Shown here: one piece after another, positions 20,389 through 23,910 of the stretch
Position numbering within the stretch: the stretch's first letter is position 1
How the letters are laid out: the number at the start of each line of letters is the position of its first letter
Assembly: GCA_036505485.1 (NCBI GenBank)
Contig: DASXTK010000072.1
Span: forward strand, 1-23,910
Reading direction: 5' to 3'
Length of the DNA: 23,910 bases
Source: DASXTK01 sp036505485
GTDB taxonomy: Bacteria > Actinomycetota > Acidimicrobiia > Acidimicrobiales > VFJN01
Position numbers and translations under genes: made by a program
Notes under the pieces: model-generated
What the model was told of the DNA's origin: nothing
Database searches by the model: none
What the model saw: the letters and a program-made list of their open reading frames with translations, nothing else

Positions 20389-20741
20389 CAAGCCCGGTGG
20401 CTCAGCACGTTGACGACGATGCCGTTGGGATCTCGAACGAAGAAACGTCGCACTCCCCACGGCTCGTCGGTGAGCGGATGCACGATCTCGACACCCCGAC
20501 GAAGAGCCTCGGCATGGACGGCGTCGACGTCCTCCACCTCGACCGACATCTGCGGGTCCACCGGAGCCGAGGCGTCCTTGCTGATCAGCGTGACCTGTGC
20601 TGCCGGATTTCTTGGCGATACGAAGGTCAGCACCCAGTCCATGTCCATTCCTACCTCGAACCCGAGCACCCCCACGTAGAAGTCACGACTCGCAGCGAAG
20701 TCGTCGCAACGAATATCCGGTACGACTCGTTTGATGGTCAT
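20388..20741 (-). CDS. VOC superfamily (glyoxalase/bleomycin-resistance-like) protein
   Basis: This encodes 117 residues, the standard length for one VOC domain with two beta-alpha-beta-beta-beta units. 'VPDIRCDDFAASRDFYVGVLGFEVG' opens the first, and 'SVEVEDVDAVHAEALRRGVEI' with 'WGVRRFFVRDPNGIVVNVLSH' the second. The final 'DPNG..VNV' loop with an acidic or His position is where these proteins often bind metal. Substrate unknown; such proteins range from dioxygenases to resistance and binding proteins. The ATG at 20741 is set by GGGAGG seven bases upstream; longer in-frame extensions are unconserved and rejected. The broken methyltransferase gene overlaps its stop by one base, so the two once formed an operon. 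Confidence 0.82.
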   Translation of the reverse strand: MTIKRVVPDIRCDDFAASRDFYVGVLGFEVGMDMDWVLTFVSPRNPAAQVTLISKDASAPVDPQMSVEVEDVDAVHAEALRRGVEIVHPLTDEPWGVRRFFVRDPNGIVVNVLSHRA

Positions 20742-20891
20742 GATGCCTCCCGGGCACATCTTGTGGCTGGTACAGCCAAAGGGATACGCCATACACGTTC
20801 GCGGACCTTCCCATCCCATATGGGGCGGCGAAAAACTGGACGGACGACTTGAGAACCTTTCGTATCCTGTGCAGCCGTAGCACGCGTCCGA
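20742..20891. other. Intergenic region between VOC gene and tRNA; no gene
   Basis: These 150 bases hold no convincing ORF. It is less GC-rich than its surroundings. A TATCCT sequence about 20 bases before the tRNA could be its -10 box, but no -35 at the right distance is evident. The promoter for the VOC gene must also lie here on the minus strand. Confidence 0.4.
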
Positions 20892-20965
20892 GCCGGCGTA
20901 CTCCAATTGGCAGAGAGACCAGGTTTAGGACCTGGCAAGTGTGGGTTCGAATCCCACCGCCGGCA
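20892..20965 (+). tRNA. tRNA with anticodon UAG (Leu CUA) but short variable loop
   Basis: This is 74 bases long. The acceptor stem 20892-20898 pairs perfectly with 20958-20964, and the discriminator is A20965; CCA is not encoded. The anticodon stem 20919-20923/20931-20935 is perfect with loop TTTAGGA, giving anticodon UAG and G at position 37. The T-arm 20941-20945/20953-20957 with TTCGAAT is canonical. The variable region is only five bases (20936-20940), whereas bacterial tRNA-Leu has a long variable arm. The D-arm is weak: three pairs CTC/GAG, then extra bases before the anticodon stem. It is clearly tRNA-like, but its identity is uncertain. Confidence 0.85.
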
Positions 20966-21010
20966 CTGCTGCAAGGGCTGAATACTGGACGCGCAGCTAG
21001 TGTCCCGCGG

Positions 21011-22027
21011 GTGAAGCTGGCCGATGTTCCGACTCCGGCACTGGTGGTGGAGCGCGAGGCATTCGAGCACAACGTGCGGACCATGGCGGCGGCCCATCCG
21101 GGTCCGCGGCTGCGTCCTCATGTGAAGGCGTTCAAGTCGACCGAGTTGGCCCGCGAGCTCGTCGCTGCCGGCCACGAAACGTTCTGCTGCGCCACGATCC
21201 GCGAGATGGAGGGGATGGCGGCGGCGAGGCTGGGCACCGACCTGCTGCTGGCCAACGAGGTGCTCGACTGCACCCGGCTGGGCCGGATCGTCGCGGCGGG
21301 AACCGGCCGGGTCACGGTCGCGGTCGACTCCCCTCAGACCATCGAGGCCGCAGTGGCCGGAGGAGTCCTGGAGGTTCTCATCGACGTGTCGGTGGGCATG
21401 CCCCGCTGCGGCTGCGATCCCGCCGACGCCGGCGAGCTGGGGTCACTCGCCCGATCGCGGGGACTCGAGGTGCGGGGCGTGATGGGCTACGAGGGCCATC
21501 TCATGCGCGAGCCCGGCGAGACCAAGGAGGCTGCGGTCGAGGCCTCGATGAAGCTGCTGCTCGACGCCCATGCCGACGTCGGCGGGGACATCGTGTCCGC
21601 CGGCGGGACCGGGACGTACGAGGTCAACGTCTGGGCCAACGAGATCCAGGCCGGGTCGTACTGCTTGATGGACACCGAGTACGTGCCCCATGCCCCGGCC
21701 TTCCGCAACGCCCTGTTCCTGTGGACCTCGGTGATCTCGGCCAACCGGGGTGGCTGGGCCGTGGTCGACGCCGGCCTCAAGGCCCTCGGGATGGATCACG
21801 GCGACCCCACGGTGGTCAACGCCGGAGCCTGCTGGTTCGTGTCCGACGAGCACATCACCTTCGGGACGTTCGAGGATCAGCTGGCCGAGGTGGGCGACCG
21901 GGTGCGGGTCCTCCCGGCCCACGTCGACCCCACCGTCGCCATGCACGAGCGCATGTACGTCGCCGACGGAACCACCCCTGACGCCGAGGTCCTGGCCACC
22001 TGGCCGGTCGACCTCCGCAACTGGTAG
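21011..22027 (+). CDS. D-threonine aldolase / D-serine dehydratase-like PLP enzyme
   Basis: This encodes 338 residues. The N-terminal alanine-racemase-type barrel has 'LADVPTPALVVEREAFEHN' and the PLP-Lys in 'LRPHVKAFKSTELA'. Further barrel marks are 'FCCATIREMEGMA', 'LLLANEVLD', 'VLIDVSVGMPRCGCDP', 'VMGYEGHLM' and 'IVSAGGTGTYEV'. The C-terminal D-ser-dehydratase-like domain has 'VISANRGGWAVVDAGLKALGMD' and the metal-binding 'RVLPAHVDPTVAMHE', where His and Asp take the place of the common His-Cys. Such enzymes cleave D-3-hydroxy amino acids to glycine and an aldehyde, or deaminate D-serine. Start GTG at 21011, 45 bases after the tRNA; co-transcription with the tRNA is possible. Its stop directly abuts the convergent MauE-like stop. 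Confidence 0.85.
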   Translation: MKLADVPTPALVVEREAFEHNVRTMAAAHPGPRLRPHVKAFKSTELARELVAAGHETFCCATIREMEGMAAARLGTDLLLANEVLDCTRLGRIVAAGTGRVTVAVDSPQTIEAAVAGGVLEVLIDVSVGMPRCGCDPADAGELGSLARSRGLEVRGVMGYEGHLMREPGETKEAAVEASMKLLLDAHADVGGDIVSAGGTGTYEVNVWANEIQAGSYCLMDTEYVPHAPAFRNALFLWTSVISANRGGWAVVDAGLKALGMDHGDPTVVNAGACWFVSDEHITFGTFEDQLAEVGDRVRVLPAHVDPTVAMHERMYVADGTTPDAEVLATWPVDLRNW

Positions 22028-22486
22028 CTACCTGAGCGCGGCCAAACCGACTGAGGCCACCGCGGCCGCCAGGATCCACGCCGGCCACGAAGCGTCGAGG
22101 AGAGACGGACCGTCCCCCGCCGCGGCCGCGATGGCCCCGAGGGCGAGCAGACCGTCGATCAGGACGTGCCGCGGGCTCGGGGGCGTGTCCGGTTCGGCGA
22201 AGCAGCCGCAGGTGGCGATCGGAGTCTTGGCCCGCAGGGCGGACATAACGAACAAGGCGAAGCCGAGGTAGCTGGCCCCCACCAGCAGGGCCAGCACCCG
22301 CCCGCCGATCACCAGCGTCGCCGCCGCAAGGACCAACTCGACCAAGGCACCGAGCCGCACCAGCCACGGCGAGGACGGCCAGCCGAGAGCCCGCAACGCG
22401 CCGGCGGTACGGGACGGATCCGCCAACTTCGCGGCTCCGGCGAGCAGCAAGAGCAGCGATGCGCCGCCCAGCAGACCGGCCGTCAT
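22028..22486 (-). CDS. MauE/DoxX-like small membrane protein
   Basis: This encodes 152 residues with four hydrophobic segments ('LLGGASLLLLLAGAAKLAD', 'LVRLGALVELVLAAATLVIGG', 'ALLVGASYLGFALFVMSAL', 'LIDGLLALGAIAAAAG'). 'TCGCFAEPDTPPSPRHVLID' is the cysteine-containing loop typical of the MauE group (CxCF...S..H...D). MauE proteins help thiol-disulphide handling or maturation of periplasmic enzymes. It begins ten bases after the flavoprotein reductase gene on the same strand, so a shared operon and redox theme are likely. Function beyond the family is unknown. Confidence 0.8.
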   Translation of the reverse strand: MTAGLLGGASLLLLLAGAAKLADPSRTAGALRALGWPSSPWLVRLGALVELVLAAATLVIGGRVLALLVGASYLGFALFVMSALRAKTPIATCGCFAEPDTPPSPRHVLIDGLLALGAIAAAAGDGPSLLDASWPAWILAAAVASVGLAALR

Positions 22487-22496
22487 TGCCGGCCGA

Positions 22497-23861
22497 TCAC
22501 TCCGCGGCCTCGGCCAGAGCCTCGGCCAGCGAGGGGTGGACCATGAGGCTGTCGACGATGTCGGTGACCCGGAGACCGTTGGTGACCGCGACCGCGATGA
22601 TGGAGATCAGCTCCGCGGCGTGGGCACCGACGATCGATCCGCCCAGCACCACCCCGGTGGCCGGGTCGGACAGGATCTTGACGAAGCCCCGGGGGTCATC
22701 ATTGATCAGCGCCTTGGCCGCGGCCGAGAACGGCACCTTGGTGACCCGGATCTTCCGACCCTCGGCGAACGCATCGGCCTCGGCCAGCCCCACGTCGGCG
22801 ATCTCGGGTTCGGTGAAGATGGCCGACGCCGCCTTGTCGTAGTCCAGGTGGCGGTGCCCTCGGGTCTGCAGGCCCATCACGTGCTCGGCGATCTTCCGGC
22901 CCTGCATGGCCGCGACCGACGACAGCGGCAGCTTCCCGGACACGTCGCCGGCCGCGTAGATGTGCGGAACGTTGGTCACGCAATGGCGGTCGATGGGGAT
23001 GTATCCCTGCTCGTCGACCTTCACCCCGGCGGCGTCGAGGACCAGCCCGTCGCTGTTGGGGATGGACCCGATGGCCAGCAGGGCGTGGCTGCCGCCGACC
23101 ATCCGCCCGTCGTCGCAGCGCACGATCACCCCGTTGTCGTGGCGGTCGATGGTCTGGGCCCGCGCCCCCTTGAACAGGTGGACGCCCCGGGCCAGCAGCT
23201 CGGACTCCAGCGCCGCGGCGACCTCGGGATCTTTTTGGGGGAGCACCTGCTGACGGCTGACGATCAGGCTGACCTCGCTGCCCAGCGACGAGAACATGTG
23301 CACGAACTCCACCCCGGTCACACCCGACCCGATGACCACCAGGTGCTCGGGCAGCTCCGGCGGCGGATAGGCGTGGCGGGTGGTCAGCACCCGGTCGCCG
23401 TCGATCTCGGCCCACTCCGGGATCCGAGGACGGGACCCGGTCGAGACCAGCACCGCGTCGGCCTCGACCTCCAACGACACGCCGGAACCGGTGTCGACCG
23501 AGACACGATGCGGGCCCGCGAAGCTGGCGGTCCCCTGGACCATCCGTACGCCCTGGCTCGACAGCAAGCTGACGATGTTGGACTCCAGGCGGGACTCGAT
23601 GGCGGCCAGGCGGGCCTTGAGGGCGTCGAAGTCCACCTGGGCGGTGGTGTTGGACAGCCCCATGCCCCGACTCCGGTCGATGTACCCCATGGCTCCGGCG
23701 GTGGCGATCATGGCCTTGGACGGGATGCAGTCCCAGAGGTGCGCCGCTCCCCCGACCACATCACGCTCGATCAACGTGACATCGGCCCCCAGCCGGGCTG
23801 CAGTGGTGGCTGCGGTGTTGCCCGCAGGTCCCCCACCGACGATCACGAAGCGAACTGCCAT
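22497..23861 (-). CDS. Flavoprotein pyridine nucleotide reductase, Rv3303c (LpdA)-like
   Basis: This encodes 454 residues. It has FAD-binding 'FVIVGGGPAGNTAATTAARLG', NAD(P)-binding 'LVVIGSGVTGVEFVHMFSSLG', FAD-binding 'IPHIYAAGDVSGKLPLSS'-like text (here 'VPHIYAAGDVS') and the dimerisation domain ending 'MVHPSLAEALAEA'. At the disulphide site, where lipoamide dehydrogenases read 'GGTCLNVGCIPSK', it has 'GGAAHLWDCIPSK' with only one Cys. That matches the M. tuberculosis Rv3303c type, which lacks the redox disulphide and reduces quinones with NAD(P)H. So it is probably a quinone reductase, not a lipoamide dehydrogenase. Start ATG at 23861. MauE follows ten bases after its stop. Confidence 0.88.
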   Translation of the reverse strand: MAVRFVIVGGGPAGNTAATTAARLGADVTLIERDVVGGAAHLWDCIPSKAMIATAGAMGYIDRSRGMGLSNTTAQVDFDALKARLAAIESRLESNIVSLLSSQGVRMVQGTASFAGPHRVSVDTGSGVSLEVEADAVLVSTGSRPRIPEWAEIDGDRVLTTRHAYPPPELPEHLVVIGSGVTGVEFVHMFSSLGSEVSLIVSRQQVLPQKDPEVAAALESELLARGVHLFKGARAQTIDRHDNGVIVRCDDGRMVGGSHALLAIGSIPNSDGLVLDAAGVKVDEQGYIPIDRHCVTNVPHIYAAGDVSGKLPLSSVAAMQGRKIAEHVMGLQTRGHRHLDYDKAASAIFTEPEIADVGLAEADAFAEGRKIRVTKVPFSAAAKALINDDPRGFVKILSDPATGVVLGGSIVGAHAAELISIIAVAVTNGLRVTDIVDSLMVHPSLAEALAEAAE

Positions 23862-23910
23862 TCGACGGATTGTATGGCCGCCCTACGACAGCCCCGGCCA
23901 ACCCCGGGGT

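Overview
The window is GC-rich (roughly 70%) and gene-dense. It has many GTG starts, 4-base start/stop overlaps, a deazaflavin (F420)-type nitroreductase, an Rv0909-like antitoxin and an Rv3303c-like flavoprotein reductase. Together these point to a high-GC actinobacterium. Something near the Acidimicrobiia is my guess and rests on general impression, not on a marker gene.

Layout. 2-1064 (+): the 3' part of a PaaX-like regulator and an F420-type oxidoreductase, closed by a 94-base inverted repeat. 1264-10565: an exopolysaccharide locus. On the minus strand, a 1019-residue protein joins a PelF-type GT4 glycosyltransferase to about 12 membrane segments and is followed by a LegB-like SDR. A divergent plus-strand lipoprotein is a GH114 (endo-alpha-1,4-galactosaminidase) family protein. 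Converging on it is a translationally coupled minus-strand trio: sugar nucleotidyltransferase, SDR, and a secreted Agd3-like (CE18) deacetylase with a DNRLRE-type domain inside its catalytic region. 10620-12645: an AT-rich hairpin, a small coiled-coil ORF, and an ECF sigma factor coupled to a one-TM probable anti-sigma. 12740-15353: a GH20 hexosaminidase lipoprotein and a divergent MEST/epoxide-hydrolase-like alpha/beta hydrolase. 15367-15670: an array of inverted and direct repeats. 15620-19782: ABC-F, DedA, rpe, an orphan antitoxin-like protein and clpP. 19841-20741: a VOC protein followed by a wrecked methyltransferase gene. 20892-20965: a tRNA with anticodon UAG and no long variable arm. 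21011-23861: a D-threonine-aldolase-like enzyme, a MauE-like membrane protein and a flavoprotein reductase.

How it fits together. The central cluster holds the parts expected for making, exporting, trimming and deacetylating an N-acetylgalactosamine-type polysaccharide. It resembles bacterial Pel and, in its separate CE18 and GH114 proteins, the fungal galactosaminogalactan (GAG) set. The nucleotidyltransferase and two SDRs would supply the activated, possibly modified, sugar. The fusion would polymerise it and move it across the membrane, and the two secreted enzymes would act on it outside. I see no PelD, PelE or PelB and no c-di-GMP module here. This is the most notable system in the window. 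The sugar and the chemistry are inferred from families only.
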